Source: Pyrenophora tritici-repentis
Lineage: Eukaryota > Ascomycota > Dothideomycetes > Pleosporales > Pleosporaceae
Direction: 5' to 3'
NCBI RefSeq assembly: GCF_003171515.1
Contig: NW_027093998.1
Span: 1-29,262 of the forward strand
DNA length: 29,262 nt
In this document: in pieces, positions 1 to 8,610 of the stretch
Position numbering within the stretch: the first letter of the stretch is position 1
Layout: every line of letters starts with the position of its first letter
Program-made: the position numbers and the translations under genes
The notes under the pieces: generated by a model
What the model was told of the DNA's origin: nothing
Seen by the model: the letters and a program-made list of their open reading frames with translations, nothing else
The model's database searches: none

Positions 1-512
1 GCGCGGAAAGTGACCGCACCGAAGAACTCAGCGCGCAATCAGTATTGCTCGTGACAGCAACCCCGCAACCCCGCGGCTGAGACGGCGACAACTCGTCCCC
101 CATCTTCGGTCACAGACCCGCATCAGGATAGCTCGCGCGCCGCCAACTGGGACTTTGAGGCTCTGTTATACGACTGCGGAGTGGAACTCAATTGTCATTG
201 GCCCTTGTACGCGCGCGATACAAGCTATTGTGCTGACAGCGGAAGGCGTGTTGTGCTAGAAGCCCATCATCGAAGGACGTTGCCAGTACCGCGTCGCGAT
301 TGAGAGTATCGCGATTGCACTGGAACGATTGCGACGGTATCGCATCACCTTGGTGACTGGTAGACGGTTTGGCTCACCGCTTTACTTCGAGCAAGGAGTC
401 AGGAGTGTGACAGCAAATAATCAGCTGTGCTCCCCGCCCACATTTGACGCACTCTCTCACAATCATAACCACTCTCTTTCTCCACCTACATTAACCACAC
501 CCAACACCTTAA
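1..512 (+). other. 5' noncoding leader of the gypsy element
   Basis: No convincing coding frame. The stretch leads directly into the gag frames of the gypsy element. From about 420 it becomes a C/T-rich leader, typical of the untranslated region upstream of a retrotransposon gag. I could not find a clear TG...CA repeat shared with the 3' side of the element, so the 5' LTR probably lies wholly or partly left of the window, or the 3' LTR has been lost. A short frame at 329-520 has no recognisable content. No primer binding site could be assigned. Confidence 0.45.
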
Positions 513-611
513 ATGTTTAGAACTATCAACGCCATTAGCGACAACGTCTCTACCGGCGGCCGCCACCCCGCCGATCTAGCGACATGCAGCCTCCTCCACA
601 GCCCAGCGTGA

Positions 612-2150
612 CTGACTTCCCTATTGGCCGCAAGAAGCGCAAAGACAAAGCGCCGCGACCCCCGCAGCCAAGACTCCAGCCGCGAGCGACCTAAGGATAC
701 TGCATCCGACACCCAACAAACTATTAGCCAAGGCCCCGCTCCTAAGCATGAGCCTGTTCGTCGATCCGAACCAGGCCGTCGAAGCACCTTCGGCTACCCC
801 GCACTTCCAGTTACAGAAGGAGACAGCCAAGAGCCCACAATGGTACCACACGACCCTGCCGACATCTACGATGTTATAGTTGGCAGTTGTCGACTCCAAT
901 CCCTCAGAAACAAGAACGTCTTGTCTGCCAAGATTACTCACTCTGAGTTCACGTTCATCACTATTGTACAAAACGAGACTGAGGATGAATTTGAGCTGTA
1001 CCTAGGCCGAGAATCTCCCCTGGAAGAATTCCAAGTCCCCGTCTGCACTGACGACGACTTATTGGAGCTAGCCACTTCAAACACCGCGTTCCTGCGCTCT
1101 CTAGCTATTGAGCTCATGAAGTTCGCCGCTGCTTGCGCTCCTATCCTGGACGCGAACATCGATGCAATAACCAAGGAAGCTCACGAAGCCGCTGTTAACC
1201 GCTTACGCCTTCGCATCACTAAGGCTGAAGCTAAGCTTAGCTGGTACGAGAAGGAAGTCTCAAAGCTGACTGAGACTATTGAGACTACTAATGCTGAGTT
1301 GGAACACACCAACCGAGAGCGTAATGAGCTTAAGCTAGAGGTCGAGCGCTTTTATCGTCCTTCATCCTCCAAGACCGCCGGTTGCACTAACCCTACTCAC
1401 CAAGACTGGTATGAGGACTGGAAACACGAAGAAGCGCAGTCCATTAAGTTCCACGGCCTGTACGAGGAGTTCTTCAGGAAGCACCAGGAAGAGCGCGCCC
1501 GCGCAGACCGCTATCACCAGCAGCGCGCAGAACGCGACGCCGACTACGAAGATGTGGTCGCCCAGAACTGCGCACTTGAAGAACAACTTGTCCAAGCTAC
1601 TGAGAATACCCGCAAGCTAGAGACCTCTCTAACTCAGCAACAGCGTGAGTACAATGACGTTGTTGCGCGCCTTCAGCGATATGATCATAACTTCCGCCCG
1701 TACACCTTGCAGCGTCGCGAGGACCGCGGTCGTAACAGTCATCTATCTACTCAGCGCAACCGACGACACGAGTCACCTGAGCGCCGTACAGATCGCCGCA
1801 CTGCATCACCTAACCCGTATCCTAGCCGACAAGCCACTCCTGTTGTTACTCGGCCTGCGCCTCGCCCTCGCGGCGACTCTCACTCAAGATCGCGCTCCCG
1901 CTCCCGCCGAGATCGCGCGAATCCGTTGAACCAAGATCCTCACCGATATATCCCTCCTCCATACAACGGCCAGCAATCAGTACAACAGGCAGCGTCCACA
2001 GTTGGAGGTCTAAGCCTTTCCTTTAAGCTCCCGACATTGAAGTCTGGAAAGGCAACGATGATACCAAGAACTACGACAAGTGGCGTCGGTCAGCCATCCA
2101 GAAGTGCGAATCTCTGCCTGAAGACAAGCAATTGGCCTACTTGGAGATGA
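612..2150 (+). CDS. Gypsy Gag, N-terminal and coiled-coil part
   Basis: Gag is the structural protein of the retrotransposon particle. The frame is open from 612, just after a TGA at 609-611, to 2150. The start is unresolved: an ATG at 513 is in this frame but meets that TGA, and an ATG at 584 opens a basic, protein-like frame (contains GRKKRKDK) that closes at 694. A true N-terminus probably uses one of these plus a base change between 584 and 694. The protein has a charged N-terminus, a long Glu/Lys/Leu-rich coiled coil (coded around 1200-1660) and an Arg/Ser-rich tract (about 1700-1930). The real gag frame leaves this one near 2033; the last ~115 bases are out of frame. Assigned from position and composition, not from a conserved capsid motif. 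Confidence 0.6.
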   Translation: MTSLLAARSAKTKRRDPRSQDSSRERPKDTASDTQQTISQGPAPKHEPVRRSEPGRRSTFGYPALPVTEGDSQEPTMVPHDPADIYDVIVGSCRLQSLRNKNVLSAKITHSEFTFITIVQNETEDEFELYLGRESPLEEFQVPVCTDDDLLELATSNTAFLRSLAIELMKFAAACAPILDANIDAITKEAHEAAVNRLRLRITKAEAKLSWYEKEVSKLTETIETTNAELEHTNRERNELKLEVERFYRPSSSKTAGCTNPTHQDWYEDWKHEEAQSIKFHGLYEEFFRKHQEERARADRYHQQRAERDADYEDVVAQNCALEEQLVQATENTRKLETSLTQQQREYNDVVARLQRYDHNFRPYTLQRREDRGRNSHLSTQRNRRHESPERRTDRRTASPNPYPSRQATPVVTRPAPRPRGDSHSRSRSRSRRDRANPLNQDPHRYIPPPYNGQQSVQQAASTVGGLSLSFKLPTLKSGKATMIPRTTTSGVGQPSRSANLCLKTSNWPTWR

Positions 2151-2890
2151 AGGTGGACGGCGCAGCATGGCAATATATTGACGATCTCAAGTTCGAACAC
2201 TACTTGGACCTTCTTGAAGGACTGGACCCATACTACGCGCGCTCTACCTACGAGAAGGTCTCAGAAGCACAGTCGCAACTCGCTGATGGCTCTCTCAAGA
2301 TGGGATCGTCTGAATCCTTTGCAGATTGGCGTGGGCGCTTTATGAGCGTGTGTCGCCTAGTGAAGCTTCCAGACAGCGCCATGATTGGCTACGCTCGCGC
2401 TTTCCTGCGACCTGGCCTCGCCGCCGCCGCCTCACACGCCTTTGACGATGAGCAAGAGAATGCTCTTGTCAAGTTCCTTGACGCCGCCCGCAAGTCTGAT
2501 CTAACACAGAAACAGATTAATCAAGGCAAGACCGCTGCTGACAAACCTCGCACCAAGCCGCGCACGCGCTCCCCAAATGATCGTAATCCTGCACGAAAGG
2601 CTCGCTCTGGCCGAGGACAACATCGCGAAGCTACTACGACGCGCACAGAGTGGCAGAAGGACGCAATGGCTAAGGCTAAGGTCTGCTTCCGTTGTGGCGA
2701 GACTGGTCACCAGGCGCGCGATAAGAAGGGTTGCGCAATCTTAGACTGGGACCAAATCAAGCCTAAGCTTAGTAGTATGCATCTCTATGCTATGGGAGCG
2801 GACTTCGACGCCGAAGACGACGACTCTAATGCTTCCACTGAAGAGGAGCCTGAGTTGGACGACATGGGCGAGCCAGTTTCGGAAAACTAG
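2033..2890 (+). CDS. Gypsy Gag, capsid and nucleocapsid part
   Basis: Continuation of Gag in another frame. It joins the upstream frame at about 2033 (upstream reads KLP, this frame continues DIEVWKG), which needs one base, next to a CG step; a lost G is the simplest reading. The ATG at 2132 is internal, not a real start. The protein has a capsid-like stretch with conserved Trp and acidic residues, a basic region, and a zinc-knuckle-like CFRCGETGH followed by Cys eight residues after the His; the usual retroviral knuckle has Cys five after the His, so spacing is atypical. The C-terminus is acidic and ends at a TAG (2888-2890). The pol frame overlaps its last 37 bases. Confidence 0.7.
   Translation, partial: DIEVWKGNDDTKNYDKWRRSAIQKCESLPEDKQLAYLEMKVDGAAWQYIDDLKFEHYLDLLEGLDPYYARSTYEKVSEAQSQLADGSLKMGSSESFADWRGRFMSVCRLVKLPDSAMIGYARAFLRPGLAAAASHAFDDEQENALVKFLDAARKSDLTQKQINQGKTAADKPRTKPRTRSPNDRNPARKARSGRGQHREATTTRTEWQKDAMAKAKVCFRCGETGHQARDKKGCAILDWDQIKPKLSSMHLYAMGADFDAEDDDSNASTEEEPELDDMGEPVSEN
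2854..2890 (+). promoter_or_regulatory. gag/pol overlap, candidate -1 ribosomal frameshift region
   Basis: The pol frame has stops at 2827, 2839 and 2851 and then opens, while gag stops at 2890, leaving 37 bases of overlap. Pol lies in the -1 frame relative to gag, the usual arrangement in Ty3/gypsy elements that make Gag-Pol by programmed frameshifting. The bases just before the gag stop read GGAAAAC TAG. This is close to, but not, a canonical X XXY YYZ slippery heptamer, because the first three bases are not identical. The overlap is seen; use of frameshifting is inferred. Confidence 0.4.
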
Positions 2891-5652
2891 ACGCTCCTGA
2901 TAACAGTCGCATTCAGGAGCTAGACTGGCGCAAGGACATACAACAGAACCGCGAGACGCGAGAAAACCATAACCGTCTCAAGGTCGCTGCCGCCAGGATA
3001 CTATCTCCAGAAGTCGGAGATCAGGACAACTCACAAGACGTCCAAGACCACTACATCTCTGCGATCGCCGTTAAGGGCCATCTTCGATCTACTAAACAAC
3101 TACGTTACGACTCCTACACCCTCACTTCTTCTAAGGAATGGAAAAAGACAACTACTCTTATCGACACAGGCGCTAGCGCTTCCTTTGTGAACAGGCGATG
3201 GGCTAAAGCCATGGGCCTGCCCATAATGTCTACCTCTTCACCTATCCAGCTTTCTCTCGCGGATGGGAAGGTTGTTGATACATTGAATGAAGCCGTGGAA
3301 ATCCAAGTCAAACACGGCAGCCACTTATCACCAGTCGTGTGCTTCGTCGCTGACGTAGGAGACTTTGATCTTATCCTTGGTATGACTTGGCTGGAAGACC
3401 ACGACCCCGGTCTCACCTTCTCACCGCGGAGCATGAAGTTCTCTTCTTCACATTGTACTTCATGTTGTCTCGACCACGGTCTCCCTGAGACAGTATACGG
3501 CGACGGCAAGACTCCATCACTTTCAGAATCTCGGCAAACCACGCCCGTGGGCGAGATCTGCATTATCACCGCCAAGGCCGCCTACCTCATGGCTGCGCAC
3601 AACCCAGACGAAGCCATCTGGGTCGAACCACAAGACTGGGAGAAGCTTGCTGACCCTCCAGACGACAATAACGATTGCGATTTAGACTCCTTCAAACGCA
3701 ACATCGCCCGCCTCGCCGCCGTCACACAAGAGGACTACGACCACTATATGAACAAGATGGAGAGTCCACATATGACGGAAGCGGAGATCCGCAAACTGGT
3801 GCCAGACTGGTTGTACAGCAAGATGCCAGACTTGTTCAGTCCTATACAAGCAGGGAAGTTGGCACCTCATCGCGAAGGCGTTGACCATGAGATTGACACC
3901 GACGGACGCATTCACAAGCCTAAGATCTATGGGCTCACACGAACGGAGACCAGGGCCATCAAGGCCTACATCGACGACATGCTCGGACGCGGATTCATCC
4001 GACCGTCCACATCTCCGTACGCGTCACCTGTCTTAGTTGTCAAGAAACCAGGTGGCGGACTTCGCATCTGCGTTGACTACCGTCAGCTCAACGCCATCAC
4101 CAAGAAGAACCGCAACGCTCCACCCTCCATCAAGGAAACGCTGGCCCGCATGGCCAAGGTACGATGGATGACGATTGTCGACGTTGTGGCTGCATTCAAC
4201 ACTGTTCGGATCAAAGAAGGCGATGAAGAAAAGACAGCCTTTCTCACTCGGTATGGGCTATACGAATACGTTGTCATGCCCTTCGGCCTCTGCAATGCGC
4301 CTGGCACTTTCCAGACCTTTATCAATGAGACACTCCGCGAGTACCTTGACGATATCTGTACAGCTTACCTCGACGACGTCCTTATATACACCTGCGACGA
4401 TGACGAGTCAGTTCATGAAGCCGACGTCATCAAGGTCCTCTCTAAGATACGCGACGCTGGCCTCCATCTTGATCCCACGAAGTGCAAATTCAAGGTCAAG
4501 AAAGTGAAGTACCTAGGCCTCATCCTCACTACAGAGGGCATCGAAATGGATCCAAAAAAGGTCTCCACTATACTAGACTGGCAAATACCGCGCTCAGTCA
4601 AAGACGTCCAGTCTTTCCTTGGTTTCGCCAACTTCTACCGTCGCTTCATCAAAGGCTTCTCCTACATCGCAAAAGCCTTGACAGAACTCACGCGCAAGGA
4701 TGGCGAAGGCAAGGACCAGAGACATCAGTTCCCGCTCATCGCTGATAGCAAAGCTATACAAGCTTTCCATCGACTTAAGGACGCCTTTAAGACTGCAGGA
4801 GTCCTTGCACACTTCGATCCTGACCTAGAGACTTGGTTGGAAACCGATGCCTCAGATTTCGTTACTGCAGCTATCCTCTCTCAGAAGGACGCGACAGGAG
4901 TCCTCCGCCCAGTTGCTTTCCTATCGCACAAGATGAACCCTGCGGAATGCAATTATGAGATATACGACAAGGAACTCCTAGCTATTGTCAACGCCTTTGA
5001 GCAATGGCGCTTTGAGCTGTCTGGTACTGATGATCCTATTATGGTGTTGTCTGACCATCAAGCCCTTCAGACCTTTATGACCACAAAGCGCCTCAACAGA
5101 CGCCAAGCCCGTTGGGCGGAATTCATGGCAGAGTTCAACTTCATTATCAAGTACAGGCCAGGCAAGCAGGGCACGAAGCCAGACGCTTTGACAAGGCGTC
5201 CTGGCGACCTACCCGAGTCACCCGACGACATCCGCCGTCGGCATCAACTCCAGGTAGTCATCAAGCCTGACCAAGTCGATCCTGAAGCGCGCGTCTGCAC
5301 CATCAACATCGCCAAGGATGGAGGTTCTCGCCATGCAGTCTACCTCGCAAATCTCATCACACAGCGCACCCTTCCTGACTCTATCCCCGCAGTCGCGCAA
5401 ATGCTGTATCAACTTAGCGAGGAAGACAACATCTCTGAACGGTACGCCGTCCTCGCCGCACTGCCTGGCATCGAGCCTGAGGGGGAGAAAACGGCGTCTC
5501 CCATGACCTCACGAGCAAAAGATCGCTCTGTGCAGCCGATAACGTTACAATCTCGCCTATTACAACGCCAATCGCCGCAACTAGTGCGCCCGCGATACCA
5601 AACGAGACGCCCGCCGCAATTAATGTGCCCGCGCCACCGAACAACGAGCTGA
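2854..5652 (+). CDS. pol: Gypsy Pol: protease, reverse transcriptase, RNase H
   Basis: This is the enzymatic part that processes the polyprotein and copies the RNA into DNA. The frame is open from 2854, well upstream of the GTG at 3187. In order: aspartic protease with catalytic IDTGAS (about 3160-3180); reverse transcriptase with VKKPGGGLRICVDYRQLN, the MPFGLCNAPGTF motif and catalytic AYLDDVLIY (about 4360-4390); RNase H with ETDASD (about 4840), the KELLAI segment and SDHQAL; then the linker KYRPGKQGTKPDALTRRPG typical of Ty3/gypsy. No internal stops. The natural frame leaves this ORF at the G5 run 5481-5485; the remaining codons to 5652 are a shadow. One inserted or lost G there separates it from the integrase frame. 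Confidence 0.9.
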   Translation, partial: VGRHGRASFGKLDAPDNSRIQELDWRKDIQQNRETRENHNRLKVAAARILSPEVGDQDNSQDVQDHYISAIAVKGHLRSTKQLRYDSYTLTSSKEWKKTTTLIDTGASASFVNRRWAKAMGLPIMSTSSPIQLSLADGKVVDTLNEAVEIQVKHGSHLSPVVCFVADVGDFDLILGMTWLEDHDPGLTFSPRSMKFSSSHCTSCCLDHGLPETVYGDGKTPSLSESRQTTPVGEICIITAKAAYLMAAHNPDEAIWVEPQDWEKLADPPDDNNDCDLDSFKRNIARLAAVTQEDYDHYMNKMESPHMTEAEIRKLVPDWLYSKMPDLFSPIQAGKLAPHREGVDHEIDTDGRIHKPKIYGLTRTETRAIKAYIDDMLGRGFIRPSTSPYASPVLVVKKPGGGLRICVDYRQLNAITKKNRNAPPSIKETLARMAKVRWMTIVDVVAAFNTVRIKEGDEEKTAFLTRYGLYEYVVMPFGLCNAPGTFQTFINETLREYLDDICTAYLDDVLIYTCDDDESVHEADVIKVLSKIRDAGLHLDPTKCKFKVKKVKYLGLILTTEGIEMDPKKVSTILDWQIPRSVKDVQSFLGFANFYRRFIKGFSYIAKALTELTRKDGEGKDQRHQFPLIADSKAIQAFHRLKDAFKTAGVLAHFDPDLETWLETDASDFVTAAILSQKDATGVLRPVAFLSHKMNPAECNYEIYDKELLAIVNAFEQWRFELSGTDDPIMVLSDHQALQTFMTTKRLNRRQARWAEFMAEFNFIIKYRPGKQGTKPDALTRRPGDLPESPDDIRRRHQLQVVIKPDQVDPEARVCTINIAKDGGSRHAVYLANLITQRTLPDSIPAVAQMLYQLSEEDNISERYAVLAALPGIEPEGEKTASPMTSRAKDRSVQPITLQSRLLQRQSPQLVRPRYQTRRPPQLMCPRHRTTS

Positions 5653-6605
5653 CTATTGATGCTCTGCTTGACAATATCAAGGCAGCATACAAGGATGATA
5701 AGGTGTTGCAGGCGATCGTCAAAGCCAAGAAGGACGGCCTACGACGCCTGCCGTTCAAACTCATACATGGAGAAGAGCACCTCAGGCTGGAACTTGGCGA
5801 TTGCGAGATCACCGACGAACTACTCTATGTGCGCAACAAGGTCTACGTCCCCGCCGGCGCCGTTCGCACCCAAGTTATTGAACAAGCCCACAAGAGCGTC
5901 TGCGGTGGCCACAGCGGCAAACATGAGTTATACTCCAAGCTGTCGCGATGGTATTACTGGCCTAGGATGACCACGGACGTCGCGCAATATGTACGCGCGT
6001 GTCTGACTTGCAAGAGGAGCAAAGCATACCGAGAAGGCAAGCATGGGCTGCTGCATCCGCTACCAATCCCCAGCAAATACTGGTCCAGCATCTCTATAGA
6101 CTTCATCACTCACCTGCCGCCCTGCAGGCATAACGGTCAAACGTTCACTGACATCCTCGTGGTAGTCGACCGACTCACCAAGAAGAAGAAGTTCATCCCA
6201 ATGGCTAGTATGACCACCGACGCCCTTGTGGTAGCCTTTATCGAATACATCTGGCGAGAAGAGGGCTTTCCTGAGGAGATTATCTCAGACCGTGGAGCGC
6301 AGTTTGTCTCTTACTTTTGGAAGCGACTATGCCAGCGTCTGGGTGTACGCCCGAAGTTCTCGACCGCTCACCATCCCCAGACTGACGGACAAACCGAGAA
6401 CGCGAACTCCTACCTCAAGCAATACCTACGCGCCTATGTCAACTACGAGCAGGATAACTGGGCGCTTTTTCTGCCAATAGCTGAATTCGAAGCCAACTCC
6501 AGCACCAGCAGCACAACTGGCAAGTCGCCTTTCTTCGCGACTAAAGGATACAACCCACGGAGTGGCATTGAACCCCTGCGCCAGCGCCAGGCGCTGCGAC
6601 CTTGA
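5481..6605 (+). CDS. pol: Gypsy Pol: integrase zinc-binding and catalytic core
   Basis: Continuation of Pol in the next frame after the G5 run. Integrase inserts the cDNA into the genome. It shows an HHCC zinc-binding domain (HKSVCGGHSGKHE, then CLTCKRSK, about 5890-6020), followed by the retroviral-type core with the three catalytic acidic residues in SIDFI, SDRGAQF and the PQTDGQTENAN segment (Glu). The GTG at 5625 is internal; the frame is open from 5481. It ends out of frame at 6605: after SGIEP (about 6570) the chain continues in a third frame across the C4 run 6573-6576. Core residues are all present. Confidence 0.88.
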   Translation, partial: GGENGVSHDLTSKRSLCAADNVTISPITTPIAATSAPAIPNETPAAINVPAPPNNELTIDALLDNIKAAYKDDKVLQAIVKAKKDGLRRLPFKLIHGEEHLRLELGDCEITDELLYVRNKVYVPAGAVRTQVIEQAHKSVCGGHSGKHELYSKLSRWYYWPRMTTDVAQYVRACLTCKRSKAYREGKHGLLHPLPIPSKYWSSISIDFITHLPPCRHNGQTFTDILVVVDRLTKKKKFIPMASMTTDALVVAFIEYIWREEGFPEEIISDRGAQFVSYFWKRLCQRLGVRPKFSTAHHPQTDGQTENANSYLKQYLRAYVNYEQDNWALFLPIAEFEANSSTSSTTGKSPFFATKGYNPRSGIEPLRQRQALRP

Positions 6606-7330
6606 CTGCGCCTGCGCAACAAGAACGTCTCAACGCTGACGCTTTCGCGGATCGCATGAAAACGCTGCAGGACGAGCTGCGAGCTTCAATGCAATGGGCG
6701 CAAGCAAAACAAGCAGAATACGCCAATGAAGGAAGGCTACCCGCACCAGCTTTCAAAGTCGGCGACCAAGTGATGCTGGACACTCGCAACCTACGGACGA
6801 AAAGACCCTCCGCGTCATTAGACCTAAAGAACCGCGGTCCCTTTACTATCGTTCGCGCCATCAACAACACCGCATACGAGCTAGATCTTCCCGCTAACAT
6901 GAAGCGCATCCACAATGTCTTCCACCCATGGCTCTTACACTTGGTTGACGACAACCCACTTACTGGACAAACACAAGATCCTGAGGTCCCTGCGGAGTTC
7001 GACCCAGAAGTGGAAGACGACACTGAATACACTGTCGAAGCAATCGAAGACTGCCGCATTAATAAGAAGCTTAAGGATCCTGCCGCCCGCGGTCGCAAGG
7101 GCAAGACTACCCAAGGCCTGCTCCAATACTTGGTACGATGGGCAAACTATCCCGACGGCCCCGACAATCCTTCATGGGAACCATACATGAACCTCGCGGA
7201 CTCCGCTGACACTGTGACGCGCTATCACCTTGATCACCCAAACAAGCCGCCTATGCACAGGAAGTTTAAGTCTCTCACAGGCAAACAAGATATGCTGGTT
7301 ATGCGACTTCACGCTCTTAGTCGTGTCTAG
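6572..7330 (+). CDS. pol: Gypsy Pol: integrase C-terminal domain and chromodomain
   Basis: Third frame of the Pol polyprotein, open from 6572 just after the C4 run. It contains the integrase C-terminal region (ADRMKTLQDELRAS, then GDQVMLDTRNL and the HNVFHPWLL motif), then a chromodomain with the hallmark YLVRWANYP and PSWEPYMNL segments (about 7030-7200). Chromodomains of fungal chromoviruses bind modified histone H3 and are thought to steer integration into heterochromatin, which fits this repeat-dense setting. The TTG at 6602 is not a true start. Ends at a TAG at 7328-7330. Confidence 0.85.
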   Translation, partial: TPAPAPGAATLTAPAQQERLNADAFADRMKTLQDELRASMQWAQAKQAEYANEGRLPAPAFKVGDQVMLDTRNLRTKRPSASLDLKNRGPFTIVRAINNTAYELDLPANMKRIHNVFHPWLLHLVDDNPLTGQTQDPEVPAEFDPEVEDDTEYTVEAIEDCRINKKLKDPAARGRKGKTTQGLLQYLVRWANYPDGPDNPSWEPYMNLADSADTVTRYHLDHPNKPPMHRKFKSLTGKQDMLVMRLHALSRV

Positions 7331-7643
7331 CCAGTGGTGACAACAGCAGACAAGACCAACAATAAGACTGGGATAATATAGTTGTGCTTGCTATAATCGA
7401 GGGCGTCGATAAGTTGTGCTAGAAATAGGACTTATAGACGCTGTGCTCGTGGCAAGGACTAGACTGTCAAAGTTACTATTGTTAAGACAAGATGCTAAGG
7501 TCACCACGCCACGATGATGATCCATAATTACTGTGCACAGACAACGGGAATAGAATGTAGTAATGGAATGGACACTGCAAGCGACACGCTTGGTATGCAG
7601 CAGTTTTGCGATATAGGTATCTCCTTTGTATACAATTTTAGGC
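7331..7643 (+). other. 3' noncoding region of the gypsy element
   Basis: No coding frame is recognisable. The segment follows the pol stop and precedes the A25 tract. A frame that stays open from 7514 into the next element is accidental: it reads through the poly(A) tract as polylysine and then enters an unrelated retrotransposon. No clear match to the first 500 bases was found, apart from a shared 11-base TTGTGCTAGAA of uncertain meaning (about 252 and 7412). Confidence 0.5.
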
Positions 7644-7668
7644 AAAAAAAAAAAAAAAAAAAAAAAAA
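7644..7668 (+). repeat. A25 homopolymer
   Basis: Twenty-five consecutive A residues lie 3' of the gypsy pol gene. This could be slippage at a poly(A) stretch, an untemplated mRNA tail captured by reverse transcription, or the tail of a retroposed sequence. No target duplication could be tied to it. Confidence 0.9.
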
Positions 7669-7702
7669 GGCAGTTCGAGCGTTGGAACTTGCTCTCTTTT
7701 TT

Positions 7703-7822
7703 GGGGGGGTAGTGTCATGGATCAAACCCGCGACCTCTAGTAAGCGAGGTGGCCCGTGCGCCTTAAGCGAAGGCCACAGCCGAACACCAAAGTTCGACCC
7801 GCGCAGGTCTTCGAACCTGCAC
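7703..7822 (+). repeat. Polypurine tract and putative truncated 3' LTR of the gypsy element
   Basis: T6 G7 TAG (G7 at 7703-7709) followed at 7713 by TGTCATGG has the form of a plus-strand polypurine primer abutting an LTR that begins TG. About 110 bases later the sequence changes abruptly to AT-rich copia sequence, so the LTR would be truncated. No second copy of this LTR is visible in the window, so the call rests on the polypurine tract and position only. The segment also contains a tRNA-like motif on the other strand, which is a competing explanation. Confidence 0.35.
7713..7800 (-). other. tRNA-like sequence with A-box and B-box resemblance
   Basis: On the minus strand TGGCC...GCTTAAGGCG resembles the D-arm/A box of tRNA-Ser or tRNA-Leu, and GCGGGTTTGATCC resembles the T-arm/B box, about 40 bases further on. 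ACCTC...GAGGT can form an anticodon-like stem, but the loop is 8 bases and the acceptor stem does not pair. It is therefore not a functional tRNA gene. It may be a SINE head, a tRNA pseudogene, or chance content of an LTR. Confidence 0.3.
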
Positions 7823-8482
7823 GCAATATCTCACTTAGTACTTAATACAGATACGGTCATCTCAACTATTGACGTCCCTCACATAAAGAATGCAAAAGAC
7901 TTAGCGTTAAAATATAATCTAAACGCTATAGAAGGTAGTCAATCTTCTCCTATAGAGCCAGAAAAACTAGGTAACAAAATAAACCTGATTGGCTCTATAG
8001 ACTCAGATTGGGGGGGCGATTTTACTAGTAGAAGATCTACTACAGGATATATATTCTTATTAAACTGTAATAAGAATAACAGCGCTATATCTTGGCTATC
8101 TAAACTACAAAAGACAGTAGCACTATCTAGTGCTGAAGCCGAATTTATGGCTTATAAAGAAGTAGTTAAAGAAAGTCTATATTTAAATTTCTTTATAAAA
8201 GAAATTACCTTACTAGTCCCTATATTTAATAGGACTAATATTATTAAAACAGATAGTCAAAGCGCTATAGAACTAGCAAAGAATCCTATGTATCACGCTA
8301 GAACTAAACATGTTGATATTAGGTATTACTTTGTTAGAGAAAAGGTTGAAAACAAAGAAATTGAATTTGTTTATCAGCCTACTACTACTCTATTAGCAGA
8401 TAGCCTTACTAAATCTGTTAATACACAAAAGATTAACGAGTTTAAGGTAGAAGCAAATATACTACCATACTTAGGAGAGTAG
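7823..8482 (+). pseudogene. Copia-B Pol C-terminal fragment (RNase H)
   Basis: This is the C-terminal part of a Ty1/copia Pol. Visible are SDWGGDFTSRRSTTGYIF (RNase H start, first catalytic Asp), TVALSSAEAEFMA (second acidic motif), KTDSQSAIELAKNP and RTKHVDIRYYFVREKV, then the end motif LLADSLTKS. In copia elements RNase H is the last Pol domain, so the stop at 8480-8482 is the natural one. Everything upstream (reverse transcriptase, integrase, protease, gag) is absent. The left boundary is approximate, because the frame stays open upstream through unrelated sequence. Codon use favours A/T, unlike copia-A. Confidence 0.8.
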
Positions 8483-8610
8483 TAGTAGAAAAACAAAATA
8501 ACTAGTTATCCTAAATTGTCCTCTAACTAGTTATATTATCTAGATAATAGCTATAGATTGATAGAAGGCTATTGTCTATAAGTATTAAGCTAACTAAGCT
8601 TAAGGGGGCG
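8483..8610 (+). other. Copia-B 3' untranslated region with polypurine tract
   Basis: Short AT-rich stretch with several CTAG-containing and TAACTAGTTA-type inverted motifs. It ends in AAGGGGGCG immediately before the LTR, the expected position of the polypurine primer. Confidence 0.6.

Larger units (their letters stand above)
1..7822 (+). mobile_element. Ty3/gypsy chromovirus, LTR retrotransposon (left end outside window)
   Basis: Order of parts is leader, gag with a coiled coil and a zinc-knuckle-like motif, then pol with aspartic protease, reverse transcriptase, RNase H, integrase and a C-terminal chromodomain. This order (integrase after RNase H) defines Ty3/gypsy, and the chromodomain places it among chromoviruses, common in fungi. 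The long frames have no internal nonsense codons, but frames change near 612-694, 2033, 5481-5485 and 6573-6576; the last three are one-base shifts next to C or G runs. The gag-pol overlap fits a -1 frameshift. The 3' side has a candidate polypurine tract (G7 at 7703-7709) and a candidate truncated LTR. The left end is not seen and a second LTR copy could not be found, so completeness is unknown. Confidence 0.85.

Noticed and set aside
1411..1929. Plus and minus small ORFs inside gypsy gag
   Set aside because: Alternative frames of a coiled-coil coding region with no independent support.
7713..7800. A functional tRNA gene
   Set aside because: The anticodon loop has eight bases, T-stem pairing is imperfect and no acceptor stem forms; only A- and B-box resemblance remains.
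7514..8482. One 322-residue gene from the 3' gypsy region into copia-B
   Set aside because: The first part reads through noncoding DNA and the A25 tract as polylysine; only the part after about 7823 has real similarity (RNase H).
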